Assembly: GCA_026225055.1 (NCBI GenBank)
Contig: JAMFSA010000254.1
Coordinates: forward strand, 62,001 to 126,000
Length of the DNA: 64,000 nt
Direction of reading: 5' to 3'
Source of the DNA: Mucilaginibacter xinganensis
GTDB taxonomy: Bacteria; Bacteroidota; Bacteroidia; Sphingobacteriales; Sphingobacteriaceae
Under the pieces are notes generated by a model. It saw only the letters and a program-made list of their open reading frames with translations, was not told the DNA's origin and searched no databases. Each line of letters starts with the position of its first letter. The stretch's first letter is position 1. The position numbers were made by a program, and so were the translations under genes. Positions 43,218-54,500 of the stretch are shown here, piece by piece.

Positions 43218-46118
43218 ATGAATAAAAAGTTATTGGTGCTACTATGCGCCATATTGATAGCTAAATGCGCGTTTGCACAAACCATAGATTCTGCTTCCCA
43301 CCGTGAACATTTGCTGATGGATTTCGGCTGGCGCTTTGCTTTAGGTCATCCTTATGACACTAAAAAGGATTTTAATAACGGCACGGGTTATTTTTCCTAT
43401 CTGGCCAAAACGGGCTATGGCGATGGTGCTGCGGCCCCCGGTTTTGACGACCGAACCTGGCGTAAAGTAAACCTGCCGCATGATTGGGCCGTTGAGCTTG
43501 GCTTTAGCAAAAGAGGCAGCGCAAGTCACGGCTATAAAGCCATAGGGCGAAATTTCCCGGAGTCGAGTGTTGGCTGGTACCGTAAAAAGTTTTACATCCC
43601 GGCAGGCGATTTGGGTAGGCATATCAGCATAGCTTTTGATGGTGTTTACCGTAACTCAATTGTTTGGGTTAACGGGCATTATCTGGGTGACGAGCAAAGC
43701 GGCTATAACAGTTTTGAATACAATATTTCCGAGTACCTGAATTATGGTGGCGAAAATGTAATTGCTGTACGTGTTGATGCTACTATGGAAGAAGGATGGT
43801 TTTACGAGGGAGCAGGCATTTATCGCCATGTATGGCTCAATAAGACCAATCCTTTGCATGTAGCTACAAACGGTACATTTGTAACTACACAAGTGAGTGA
43901 TAAAGCAGCCAATGTAAACACGGTAACCACAATTAATAACGATGATGCCAAAACGCGCGACTTTAGCGTTGTGCAATCTGTTGTTGATGCAGCAGGCAAT
44001 ATCGTCGCTACAAAGCGTATTGCTGAGCTCAGTCTTAAACCATTTACATCGCAGGATGTAACCGCGGGTTTAACGGTTAATGAACCCAAATTATGGTCGA
44101 TTGAAATGCCTTATTTGTATCACTTGCAAACTACCATTGAGGCAGGGGGAAAAACAGTTGATAATTACCAAACTAATTTCGGTATCCGTACTATAAGATT
44201 TGATGCCAATGCAGGTTTCTTTCTGAACGGGAAACATGTGGAGATAAAAGGAACCAACAATCACCAGGATTTTGCGGGTGTAGGCACCGCCATGCCAGAT
44301 GCTTTGCAGGATTTTCGCATCCGGACTTTAAAGAGCTTGGGCAGCAATGCCTACCGCTGCTCGCACAACCCGCCAACGCCCGAACTGCTTTATGCATGCG
44401 ACAGATTGGGTATGCTGGTGATTGATGAGAACAGGTTAATGGGTGTATCATCAACAGAACTGGGTGATCTTAAGGGACTTATCATTCGTGACAGGAACCA
44501 TCCATGTGTGATCAGCTGGTCGATAGGTAATGAAGAATGGGGCATTGAGAATACCATTACAGGTGCTCGCATAGCTAGTACTATGCAGAACTATGCCCAA
44601 AGTATCGACTCTACGCGATACATCACTGCCGCCTTTAGTGGTGGCGTAGGTTCGGGTATCTCAAATGTGATGCAGTTGATGGGGTACAACTACGTGGTTA
44701 ACAAAAACACCGATGAACATCATAAGAATAACCCAACGCAGTATAGCTGGGGTACGGAAGAAGGCTCAACCGTAGCTACAAGGGGGATTTACACTACTGA
44801 CACTGTGAAGCAATATCGCGCGGCTTATGATGAGCGGCAGAATGAAAACTCGCTGAGCATTGAGGAAGGATGGAAGCACTATGCCGCCCGCCCTTACCTT
44901 GCCGGTATGTTTATATGGACAGGGTTCGACTATCGTGGAGAACCTACACCATTTGGCTGGCCGTCTGTCGAATCTTATTTTGGTATGGTAGATGCTTGCG
45001 GATTTTTGAAGGATGATGCCTGGTACCTGCGTTCATGGTGGACAGAGACACCGGTAGTTCATCTGCTGCCCCACTGGAACTGGAAAGGAAAAGAAGGACA
45101 AAACATTAAGGTTTGGGTATACAGCAATTGCGATGAGGTTGAACTGTTCCTGAACAAAAAGAGCCTCGGCAAAAAAACAATGGAACGCAACAGTCATTTG
45201 GAATGGATCGTGAACTATACGCCCGGTACACTTGAAGCTAAAGGGTACAAAAATGGAAAGGTAACAGCCAGTGACATTGTAAAAACAACCGGCGATCCTA
45301 TCGCAATAGTGCTAAGTGCCAACAAAACCGAAATTAAAGCTGATAAGGAAGATTTGGCGTTAATTACAGTGCAGGTTAATGATAAAAATAACCTGCGTGT
45401 GCCTACAGTAGATAATGAGATAACATTTTCCATTAGTGGCCCGGGTAAAATTATTGGCGTAGGTAATGGCAATAATACATCATTAGAGGCTGATCAATTT
45501 TTAGAAAGAACAAGCGTAGCACCGATAGAACATCTTAAAGAAAAGAAAGTAGCAGCCCTGAATAATAATAGTGCCGAAGTAGCTGCTGATTATGATGATA
45601 GCGCATGGCAAAAGGCATTTCATGATGAACGGAATGAAAGCTTTGGGCAAAATGTTAAGGCACTGGTTTATCGCGGCAGCTTTACTTTGCCCGATGATGA
45701 AAACAGCGCTGTTATAACACTTTTTTATAAGAGCATAGGCAAAATGCAGTCGGTTTACATTAATGGGAAACAGGTTGGCAATAATTTGCCGGAGGATAAA
45801 AACGGGAATGAATTTAAACTAAGTTCATTGTTGGTGCATCCTGGTGTTAATACCATTGCAATTGAAGCGGTACCCCTTACCAAAATGCACAGCTGGGATC
45901 CATTGAATACTAATCCCGGAATGATACAACTGTTATATCCTGCGCAGGCATGGAGACGGAAGTTATTTAACGGTTTGGCCCAGGTTATTGTACAATCAAC
46001 CGGTGAGAAGGGGCAAATTGTGTTAACGGCAACATCGCCGAGCGTAAAAACAAGTGTGTTAAAAGTAAATGCCGTACCGTCGGCGACGAGAGCGTCGGTA
46101 GCATCGGTTGGTCAATAA
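43218..46118 (+). CDS. Glycoside hydrolase family 2 (beta-galactosidase-like), secreted
   Basis: 966 residues with signal peptide 1-20 (ending AFAQ). The order is sugar-binding jelly roll (about 40-210), Ig-like domain (215-330), TIM barrel (about 335-610) and C-terminal beta domains. The acid/base is probably Glu439 in SWSIGNEEWG; the nucleophile is probably a Glu in GTEEGSTVATRG. A second jelly-roll-like insertion (YDDSAWQKAFHDERN, VYINGKQVG) lies near residues 780-890, so it is longer than E. coli LacZ-type cores. It probably releases galactose or a related sugar from polysaccharides. A glycosidase gene follows within 26 bases. Confidence 0.9.
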   Translation: MNKKLLVLLCAILIAKCAFAQTIDSASHREHLLMDFGWRFALGHPYDTKKDFNNGTGYFSYLAKTGYGDGAAAPGFDDRTWRKVNLPHDWAVELGFSKRGSASHGYKAIGRNFPESSVGWYRKKFYIPAGDLGRHISIAFDGVYRNSIVWVNGHYLGDEQSGYNSFEYNISEYLNYGGENVIAVRVDATMEEGWFYEGAGIYRHVWLNKTNPLHVATNGTFVTTQVSDKAANVNTVTTINNDDAKTRDFSVVQSVVDAAGNIVATKRIAELSLKPFTSQDVTAGLTVNEPKLWSIEMPYLYHLQTTIEAGGKTVDNYQTNFGIRTIRFDANAGFFLNGKHVEIKGTNNHQDFAGVGTAMPDALQDFRIRTLKSLGSNAYRCSHNPPTPELLYACDRLGMLVIDENRLMGVSSTELGDLKGLIIRDRNHPCVISWSIGNEEWGIENTITGARIASTMQNYAQSIDSTRYITAAFSGGVGSGISNVMQLMGYNYVVNKNTDEHHKNNPTQYSWGTEEGSTVATRGIYTTDTVKQYRAAYDERQNENSLSIEEGWKHYAARPYLAGMFIWTGFDYRGEPTPFGWPSVESYFGMVDACGFLKDDAWYLRSWWTETPVVHLLPHWNWKGKEGQNIKVWVYSNCDEVELFLNKKSLGKKTMERNSHLEWIVNYTPGTLEAKGYKNGKVTASDIVKTTGDPIAIVLSANKTEIKADKEDLALITVQVNDKNNLRVPTVDNEITFSISGPGKIIGVGNGNNTSLEADQFLERTSVAPIEHLKEKKVAALNNNSAEVAADYDDSAWQKAFHDERNESFGQNVKALVYRGSFTLPDDENSAVITLFYKSIGKMQSVYINGKQVGNNLPEDKNGNEFKLSSLLVHPGVNTIAIEAVPLTKMHSWDPLNTNPGMIQLLYPAQAWRRKLFNGLAQVIVQSTGEKGQIVLTATSPSVKTSVLKVNAVPSATRASVASVGQ

Positions 46119-46144
46119 TTGAGTAAAAAGAATTATAATTAATA

Positions 46145-47563
46145 ATGAAAAGAGTAGTTTGTTTTTTGTCCTTATTCATCTCCATACATGCTTTTGGTCA
46201 GCAGATCATTAGTAATGATTCCTCGGTTAATGCCGCGTTTAAGCTGGCTCTAAATACAGTCGACATAAATACCCGCCGGGGAATATTGGCAGCCGGTGGC
46301 GATTACGGCGGTGAATGGACGAGAGATATTTCCATCAACTCATGGAACGGCGTCAGCTTATTGCGCCCGGAAGTTGCTGAAAGCTCTTTATGGAGCATCA
46401 CCATTAACAGGGATACCATAGGCCACCAATATTGGGATAAAATTATATGGGTGATAGCAGCATATAACCATTATTTGATAACAGGCGATAAGGTGTTTTT
46501 GAAACAGGCCTATAAATGTTCGGCCAATACCATGCAGGCATTGGAGCAGCAGGAACTGGATAGCAAATATGGCTTATTTAAAGGGCCATCCGTATTTAAT
46601 GATGGTATTGCAGGCTATCCGGAGCCCATTTATGAACCGGGTAATAATTCATCATCGGTATTAGATCATAAAAACTCAGCTTATATTAAATGTTTAAGTA
46701 CCAATTGTGTGTATTACGGCGCTTACCTGGCCTTAAACAATATTGCCCGGATACTAAATGCAGGTACATCGGATACAAACAACTACGCACAAAAGGCAAG
46801 TGACCTAAAGCAAAATATCCTGAAGTATCTTTATGATAAGAGCACCAACAGTTTCTATTATCTAATCGATCAGAATGGAAATGCCTTCAAGGCACAGGAA
46901 GGGTTGGGGATCTCATTCGCGGTTATCTTCCATGTCATTGATGGTGAAAAAGCAAATCAACTTATAAAAAACGCGGCGGTATCAAAATATGGCATCACCT
47001 CAATTTATCCTGATTTCCCGAGAAACTCAAAAGACAAACCGGGCAGGCATAATAATATCGTATGGCCCATGGTGAATGGCTTTTTTGCTAAGGCTGCAAT
47101 AGCTTCAGGTGATTATTCAACGTTTGCCAATGAGCTGTATAATCTGACCCATCTGGCGCTTGATGAGGACAAAGGCAATTACAATTTTAGAGAGGTATAT
47201 AATCCGTATACAGGTCAGCCCGATGGGGGATGGCAGGCCAATGGCAATGAGTACCCTGAATTTCATTGGGAATCGTGCAAATTACAAACATGGTCGGCTA
47301 CGGCGTATATATCCATGGTAATTGATGGCATTATCGGATTACGATTTGATGAAAGTGCTTTAGCTTTTGCACCGTATCTTCCGCATGGAATAGATTACAT
47401 AGAATTAAAGGACTTAGCTTATCGTAATTCAGTACTCGATATATCTATAAAAGGGGAAGGCAAATTAATAAAAACCTTTACTGTTGATGGTAAGGCATCA
47501 GCAAGCCATTCTTTCAACTCCTTAACAAAAGGAAAGCACAATATTGCTATTGTGCTTCGGTAA
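46145..47563 (+). CDS. Secreted six-hairpin (alpha/alpha)6 glycosidase, MGH1/GH63-like
   Basis: 472 residues with signal peptide 1-18 (ending FGQQ). The helical-toroid pattern is clear: GGDYGGEWTRDISINSWNG (49-67) includes a probable catalytic Asp, and HWESCKLQTWSATAYISMV supplies a second acidic residue near the C-terminal end. Relatives act on alpha-glucosides, mannosyl-glycerate or related oligosaccharides. Its position after the GH2 gene with a short gap suggests the two enzymes degrade one glycan in sequence. Substrate not resolved. Confidence 0.78.
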   Translation: MKRVVCFLSLFISIHAFGQQIISNDSSVNAAFKLALNTVDINTRRGILAAGGDYGGEWTRDISINSWNGVSLLRPEVAESSLWSITINRDTIGHQYWDKIIWVIAAYNHYLITGDKVFLKQAYKCSANTMQALEQQELDSKYGLFKGPSVFNDGIAGYPEPIYEPGNNSSSVLDHKNSAYIKCLSTNCVYYGAYLALNNIARILNAGTSDTNNYAQKASDLKQNILKYLYDKSTNSFYYLIDQNGNAFKAQEGLGISFAVIFHVIDGEKANQLIKNAAVSKYGITSIYPDFPRNSKDKPGRHNNIVWPMVNGFFAKAAIASGDYSTFANELYNLTHLALDEDKGNYNFREVYNPYTGQPDGGWQANGNEYPEFHWESCKLQTWSATAYISMVIDGIIGLRFDESALAFAPYLPHGIDYIELKDLAYRNSVLDISIKGEGKLIKTFTVDGKASASHSFNSLTKGKHNIAIVLR

Positions 47564-47582
47564 TTGTTGTGTTATGTAGGGG

Positions 47583-48518
47583 TTATAATAATTTTGGCTT
47601 ATCCGAGCCTTTGCCAAACCTGTAGCCCAGGGTGATTTCGTGTGTAGGCATGTTAAAACCGCCCAGGTTATCAGATGCCAACCCAAACTGGTAGCTGTAA
47701 CCGATATGGAAATTGCTAACATTCAGCGTAAAAATACCCGCCATTTCATTGTTGGTACGGTAATTTATGCCCAAGCCGATCACCTGCCTGAATATTACTG
47801 TACTTGATATATCAGCAATAAGCGGCACACCCTGAACATAAGATACCAAAGTAGCAGGCTTTACGGCCACATCCTCATTAATATTGGCTATGAACGCTCC
47901 TGAAAAGTAGTAGTGGTTCTTGAAATTGTTATTATCCTGTACAGAAGCCGTTCCAAGGCTGGTGATGGATAATTCAGGCACTGATATACCAACGTAATAC
48001 CAATCCGTATAAAACATCACGCCGAAGCCTAAATTGGGTTTGGTTTCTCTTACGTCGTTAGCAAATACGGGGTCGTTAGCATCCAGACTTGAATAGTTGG
48101 CTACATAGTTGCGCACTCCTGCATTTAATGATACTGATAAAAAGTTCTTCGGGCTCAATTGTATTGCTTTTGCAAAATAAGCGTTTACCTCGGTCTGGTG
48201 TTCTATGGCAAACTTATCATTCAGTACTATCAAACCGGCTGCGGCGTCAATAGACTCAATAGGAACATTTACATCAGCCATAAAGCTTGTCGGCGAGCCA
48301 TCTACGCCCAGCCATTGCCTGCGGGCCAGTGTATTTACCGAGGCCGCTTTATCCAGCAGCGAATAAGCAGGGTTAAAAGGCGTAAGGTTATCCATATACT
48401 GCGTATAGGTAAACTGACTGTTCTGCGCGTGTACATTCGCAGATAATGCTAAAAAAAACAGGATGCTTACCAGCATTGCGGTAATACCATTGTTTATCGG
48501 TTTCAATTTCATCTTCAT
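47583..48518 (-). CDS. PorP/SprF family outer-membrane protein
   Basis: A 311-residue beta-barrel with signal peptide (about 1-31, ending VHAQN). The conserved start of the mature protein, QFTYTQYMDNLTPFNPAYSL, and LARRQWLGVDGSPTSF are PorP/SprF signatures. These proteins assist type IX secretion and often accompany a specific large adhesin. Its ATG overlaps the adhesin stop by one base (TAATG), so the two are translationally coupled. It probably holds or exports the 2909-residue adhesin. Confidence 0.93.
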   Translation of the reverse strand: MKMKLKPINNGITAMLVSILFFLALSANVHAQNSQFTYTQYMDNLTPFNPAYSLLDKAASVNTLARRQWLGVDGSPTSFMADVNVPIESIDAAAGLIVLNDKFAIEHQTEVNAYFAKAIQLSPKNFLSVSLNAGVRNYVANYSSLDANDPVFANDVRETKPNLGFGVMFYTDWYYVGISVPELSITSLGTASVQDNNNFKNHYYFSGAFIANINEDVAVKPATLVSYVQGVPLIADISSTVIFRQVIGLGINYRTNNEMAGIFTLNVSNFHIGYSYQFGLASDNLGGFNMPTHEITLGYRFGKGSDKPKLL

Positions 48519-51500
48519 TACTGATATTTTAGTACTAAAAATCCTGTTTTACGTTTGCTCTCTCCGTTAACTGTATATTCAAGCAGGTAGAAGTATGTTC
48601 CCGCCTGCTGCAGGGCTCCTGTGATGTTTGAACGGCCATCAAAAACACGGCTGCTATTATCATAGCTGCGGGTTTGATATACTTTTACACCATTTCGGTT
48701 TACTATGGTCACCTGGTTATCCGGATAGTTTTTGATGCCTTCGATCGTAAATACATCGTTAATGCCATCACCATTTGGCGAAACGGCCTGGTGAACCACA
48801 ATTTCATCACCTCCGGCATCAACAACCGTAATTACTGCTCCTGTAGTTGATGCAGCGTTATAATTATTATCGCCCGGTTGTGATACCGTTAAACTGGTTG
48901 TGCCAATACGTAATGCATCTAATGTTTGTCCACTTATACTGGCTATAGTATTATCGCTTATACTAAAGGTAAGTGGGAGGCCCGAGCTGGATGTGATCAC
49001 ACTCAAATCATACTGCGTGCCTTTTGTCAGAGTTGGAATACTCAGCACACTGATAGTCTGATTGGCTTTATTGATCACTAAGGCCTGGCTCGCTGTTGGT
49101 GTTGTAGTATAGTTTGGATTTGCAGCCAAAGTTGCAGTTATCAAAGTGTTACCTGCACCCGTGATATGTATTTTGCCATTTACAATGGTAGCCGCAGCAG
49201 GGTTACTGCTGGTATAAAGTACCGTTTCACCATCACTGGCTACCGCGCCCGGGTCAAAATCCGGACTGCCATAGGTTTCTACCGGTAATGGATTAAAGGT
49301 AAGCGTACGGATAGCTTGTTTTACAGTCAACGTACCAGCTACATAACTGATTGTATAGTTGGCATCCACTGCGCCGCTGGCGGTAATAGGATAAGTGCCT
49401 ACCGGCGATGTGCTGGTAGCTGTAGTAGTTATTGTTGGTGCCGTTGTTAAATTTGCTGCATTATCACCATTTACAAAGCCGGTATAGGTGGCTGTAAATG
49501 CTGGTAATGGCAATCCGTAAGTTGTAGTTTGATCGTTAGCTGTTATGGTTAGTGGTACTTTGCTAATGGCTAAAGTACCTGCCACGTAGGTAATGGTATA
49601 GTTGGGGTCAACTGCACCACTTGCAGTAATAGCATAAGTACCTGCCGGTGATGTTGAAGTGCCGGTAGTGGCTAAAACTGGCGCAGTGGTTAAGCTTGCG
49701 GTGTTATCGCCATTAACAAAACCGCTGTAGCTGGCAGTTAAGGCCGGTATTGCACCACCATATACCGAAGTTTGGTTATTGGCAGTTATGGTTAAAGCCG
49801 CCTGGCCAATGGTTAAAGTACCTGCTACATAGCTGATGGTGTAATTAGGGTCGACTGCTCCGCTCGCGCTTATTGAGTAAGTGCCTGCTGGCGATGAAGC
49901 TGTACCTGTGGTGGTAATAACAGGCGCGGTAGTTAAGCTTGAAGCGTTATCGCCATTAACAAAACCACTGTAGCTAACAGTTAGAGCGGGTAATGCCGAA
50001 CCGTAAGTAGAAGTTTGGTTGTTAACGGTTACAACCAGTGCAGATTTGCCAATAGCTAAAGTACCTGCTACATAGCTGATATTGTAGTTAGGATCCACCG
50101 CGCCACTCGCAGTAATAGGGTAGCTACCTGCCGGAGATGCAGATGTTCCTGTTGTGGTGAGGGTTGGTGCAGTAGTTAAACTTGCTGCATTATCGCCATT
50201 TACAAAACCGGTATAACTGGCTGTTAATGCAGGTATGGCAGCGCCGTGAACTATGCTCTGGTTGTCGGCGGTGATGGTAAGGTTGGCTTTGCTGATAGTT
50301 AATGTACCTACTACATAGCTGATGGTATAGTTAGCATCAACCGCGCTGCTGGCTGTAATTGGGTAGCTACCTGCCGGAGACGAAACTGTTGCCGTTGTTG
50401 TTATTGTAGGTATAGTGGTTAAGCTTGTCGCGTTATCGCCATTAACAAAGCCGGAGTAACTGGCTGTAAGAGCAGGCAATGCTGAGCCATAGGTTGAATT
50501 TTGATTATCTGCAGTAATGGTTAATGCTGCTTTGCTTGTGGTTAATGTGCCTGCAGTATAACTGATATTATAGTTAGCATCCACCGCGCCGCTGGCTGTA
50601 ATAGGATAGCTGCCCGCAGGTGATGCTGATGAAGCAGTTGTGTTGAGTGTTGGTGCAGTGGTTAAGCTGGCAGCGTTATCGCCATTAACAAACCCACTAT
50701 AACTGGCTGTTAGTACCGGTAATGCTGTGCCATAGGTTGAACTTTGATTGTCAGCCGTTATGGTCAAAGCAGCTTTTGCAATGGTTAGCGTGCCGGGAAC
50801 ATATACGATGATGTAATTAGGATCAGCAGCTCCGCTTGCGGTAATAGCATAGGTGCCGGCCGGTGATGCAGATGTGGCAGCTGTTGTAATAGTAGGTGCT
50901 GTAGCTAAACTTGAAGCGTTATCGCCATTTACAAAACCACTGTAGCTTGCTGTTAGTGCTGGAAATGCCGAACCATACACAGAGTTTTGATCATTTACGG
51001 TGATGGTTAACAGCGCCTTACCAATGGCTAATGTGCCTGCCACATAACTGATATTGTAATTAAGGTCCACCGCGCCGCTTGCAGTAATAGGGTAGCTACC
51101 TGCCGGTGATGCCGATGTAGCTGCTGTACTAATCGTTGGCGCTGTGGTTAAACTTGCCACGTTATCGCCATTAACAAAGCCGCTGTAACTTGCGGTTAGG
51201 GCCGGAATAGCTGCGCCGTGCGCTATGCTTTGATTATCGGCAGTAATGGTAAGGTTTGCCTTACTTATGGTTAAGGTACCTGCTATGTAGCTAATGGTAT
51301 AGTTAGGATCCACCGCTCCGCTTGGGTTAATGGGATAGGAGCCAGCAGGTGATGCAGAAGTACCAGTGGTGCTTAATGTTGCAGCGGTTGTTAAGCTTGC
51401 CACATTGTCACCATTTACAAAACCGCTATAACTGGCTGTTAGCGCAGGTAATGCAGAGCCATAAGTTGAGTTTTGGTTATCAGCAGTAACCGTTAATGCA

Positions 51501-54500
51501 GCTTTGCCGATGGTAAAAGTTCCCGCCACATAACTGATGGTATAGTTAGGGTCAACCGCGCCACTTGCTGTAATCGGATAGCTGCCAGCAGGCGATGCTG
51601 ATGTTGCAGTGGTACTGAGTGTAGGCGCTGTGGTTAGGCTTGCCGCGTTATCCCCATTAACAAAACCGGTATAACTGGCAGTAAGCACAGGTAATGCGGA
51701 GCCATAAGTTGAACTTTGGTTATCGGCAGTAACGGTTAGTGCTGCTTTGCCTATGGTTAATGTCCCTGCAACATAACTGATAGTGTAATTAGGATCAGCG
51801 CCGCCACTTGCCGTAATAGCATAAGTACCTGCCGGTGATGCTGATGTTGCAGTAGTGCTTATTGTAGGCGCTGTTGATAAACTGGCAGCGTTATCGCCAT
51901 TTACAAAACCGCTATAATTTACCGTTAAGGCAGGTAATGCCGAGCCATACACAGAGGTCTGGTTATCAACTGTAATAGTAAGCAATGCCTTACCAATAGA
52001 TAAAGTACCCGCTACATAACTGATGTTATAGTTGGCATCAACCGCTCCACTTGCAGTAATTGGGTAACTGCCTGCCGGAGATGCCGATGTAGCGGTAGTG
52101 CTGAGCGTTGGTGCTGTGGTTAAACTTGCCACATTATCCCCGTTAACAAAACCGCTGTAACTGGCTGTCAAAGTAGGTATGGTTGCGCCGTGAGCTATGT
52201 TTTGGTTATCCGCCGTAATGGTAAGGTTTGCTTTGCCGATGGTTAATGTGCCGGGAACATAAGTTATCGTATAGTTAGGGTCAACTGCTCCACTTGTATT
52301 AATTGGATAATTACCTGCCGGTGATGCTGCTGTAGCTGTAGTGCTTGCAGTTGCCGCAGTGGTTAAACTTGTAACATTATCACCATTTACGAAACCGCTG
52401 TAACTTACTGTTAGTGCAGGTAATGTCGCGCCATAAGTTGAGTTTTGATTGTCGGCGTTAACGGTCAGTGCTGCCTTGCCGATGGTTAAATTTCCGGCAA
52501 CATAGCTGATGGTATAGTTAGGGTCAACTGCTCCACTTGTATTAATTGGATAGTTACCTGTTGGCGATGCTGCTGTGGCTGTAGTGCTTGCGGTTGCCGC
52601 AGTGGTTAAACTGGCAATATTATCACCATTTACAAAACCGCTGTAACTTACTGTAAGTGCAGGTAATGCCGCACCATAGGTTGAACTTTGGTTATCAGCA
52701 GTAACCGTTAATGCAGCTTTGCTGATGGTTAATGTACCCGGCGTATAGCTGATGGCATAATTTGGATCTACTGCGCCGCTTGCGATAAGGGCGTAAGTAC
52801 CTGCCGGTGATGCTGATGTTGCCGTAGTGCTTATTGTGGGCTGAGTGGCCAGACTTGCCGAGTTGTCTCCGTTAACAAAACCGCTATAGCTTAACGTAAG
52901 CGTTGGCAATGCTGATCCATAAACTGAGGCCTGGTTATTAACTGTAATAGTAAGCAGTGCTTTACCAATAGCTAAGGTACCTGCCACATAATTAATATTA
53001 TAATTAGGATCGACAGCGCCGCTTGCAGTGATAGGGTAGCTGCCTGCCGATGATGCCGATGTTGCTGTAGTGCTAAGTGTTGGTGCTGTGGTTAAACTGG
53101 CCACATTATCACCATTAACAAAACCACTGTAACTTGCTGTCAAAGCAGGTATGGCTGCCCCGTGAGCGATGCTTCGGTTGTCGGCAGTAATGGTTAGGTT
53201 GGCTTTGCCTATGGTTAAAGTTCCGGCCACATAGCTGATGGTATAGTTAGGGTCCACAGCTCCGCTTGTATTAATTGGATAATTACCTGCCGGTGATGCA
53301 GCAGTTGCCGTTGTACTTGCGGTTGCCGCGGTAGTCAAACTGGCCACATTATCACCATTAACAAAACCACTGTAACTTACTGTTAGTGCAGGTAATGCCG
53401 CGCCATAGGTTGAGCTTTGGTTATCGGCAGTAACGGTCAATGCAGCTTTGCCGATGGTTAAAGTGCCAGCCACATAGCTGATGGTATAGTTAGGGTCTAC
53501 CGCTCCGCTTGTATTAATAGGATAATTACCTGCCGGTGAAGCAGCAGTTGCGATAGTGCTTGCGGTTGCCGCGGTGGTTAAACTTGTAATATTATCACCA
53601 TTTACAAAACCGCTGTAGCTGACTGTAAGTGCAGGTAACGCCGCGCCATAAGTGGAGCTCTGGTTATCGGCAGTAACCGTTAAGGTAGCTTTGCCGATGG
53701 CCAAATTTCCTGCCACATAAGTTATTGTATAGTTAGCATCAACCGCTCCGCTTGTATTAATAGGGTAATTACCTGCCGGTGAAGCAGCAGTTGCGGTAGT
53801 GCTTGCGGTTGCCGCAGTGGTTAAACTTGCAATATTATCACCATTTACAAAACCGCTGTAGCTGACTGTAAGTGCAGGTAACGCCGCGCCGTAGGTTGAG
53901 CTTTGGTTATCGGCAGTAACGGTCAATGCAGCCTTGCCGATTGCTAAAGTGCCCGCCACATAAGTTATTGTATAGTTAGGGTCAACCGCTCCGCTTGTAT
54001 TAATAGGATAATTACCTGCCGGTGATGCTGCTGTGGCTGTAGTGCTTGCGGTTGCCGCCGTAGTCAAACTGATAACATTATCACCATTTACAAAACCGCT
54101 GTAACTTACTGTTAGTGCAGGTAATGCCGCGCCGTATGTTGAATTTTGATTATCTGCAGTAACAGTTAAGGCTGCTTTGCCAATGGTTAAAGTACCCGCC
54201 ACATAAGTTATCGTATAATTAGGGTCTACCGCGTTGCTTACGATAATAGGATAGGTATTTACCGGCGATGCTGATGTACCGGTAGTGCTCAAAGTTGGCG
54301 CTGTGGTTAAGCTGGCGGCGTTATCGCCATTAACAAAGCCAGCGTAGCTTGCTGTTAAAGTTGGTAATGCTGAGCCGTATGTTGAAATTTGGTTATCGGC
54401 AGTAATAGTTAATGCTGCCTTGCCAATAGTTAACGTGCCGGGAGCGTAGGTAATAATATAGTTAGGATCAACGGCACCACTTGCATTAATTGCATAGGCG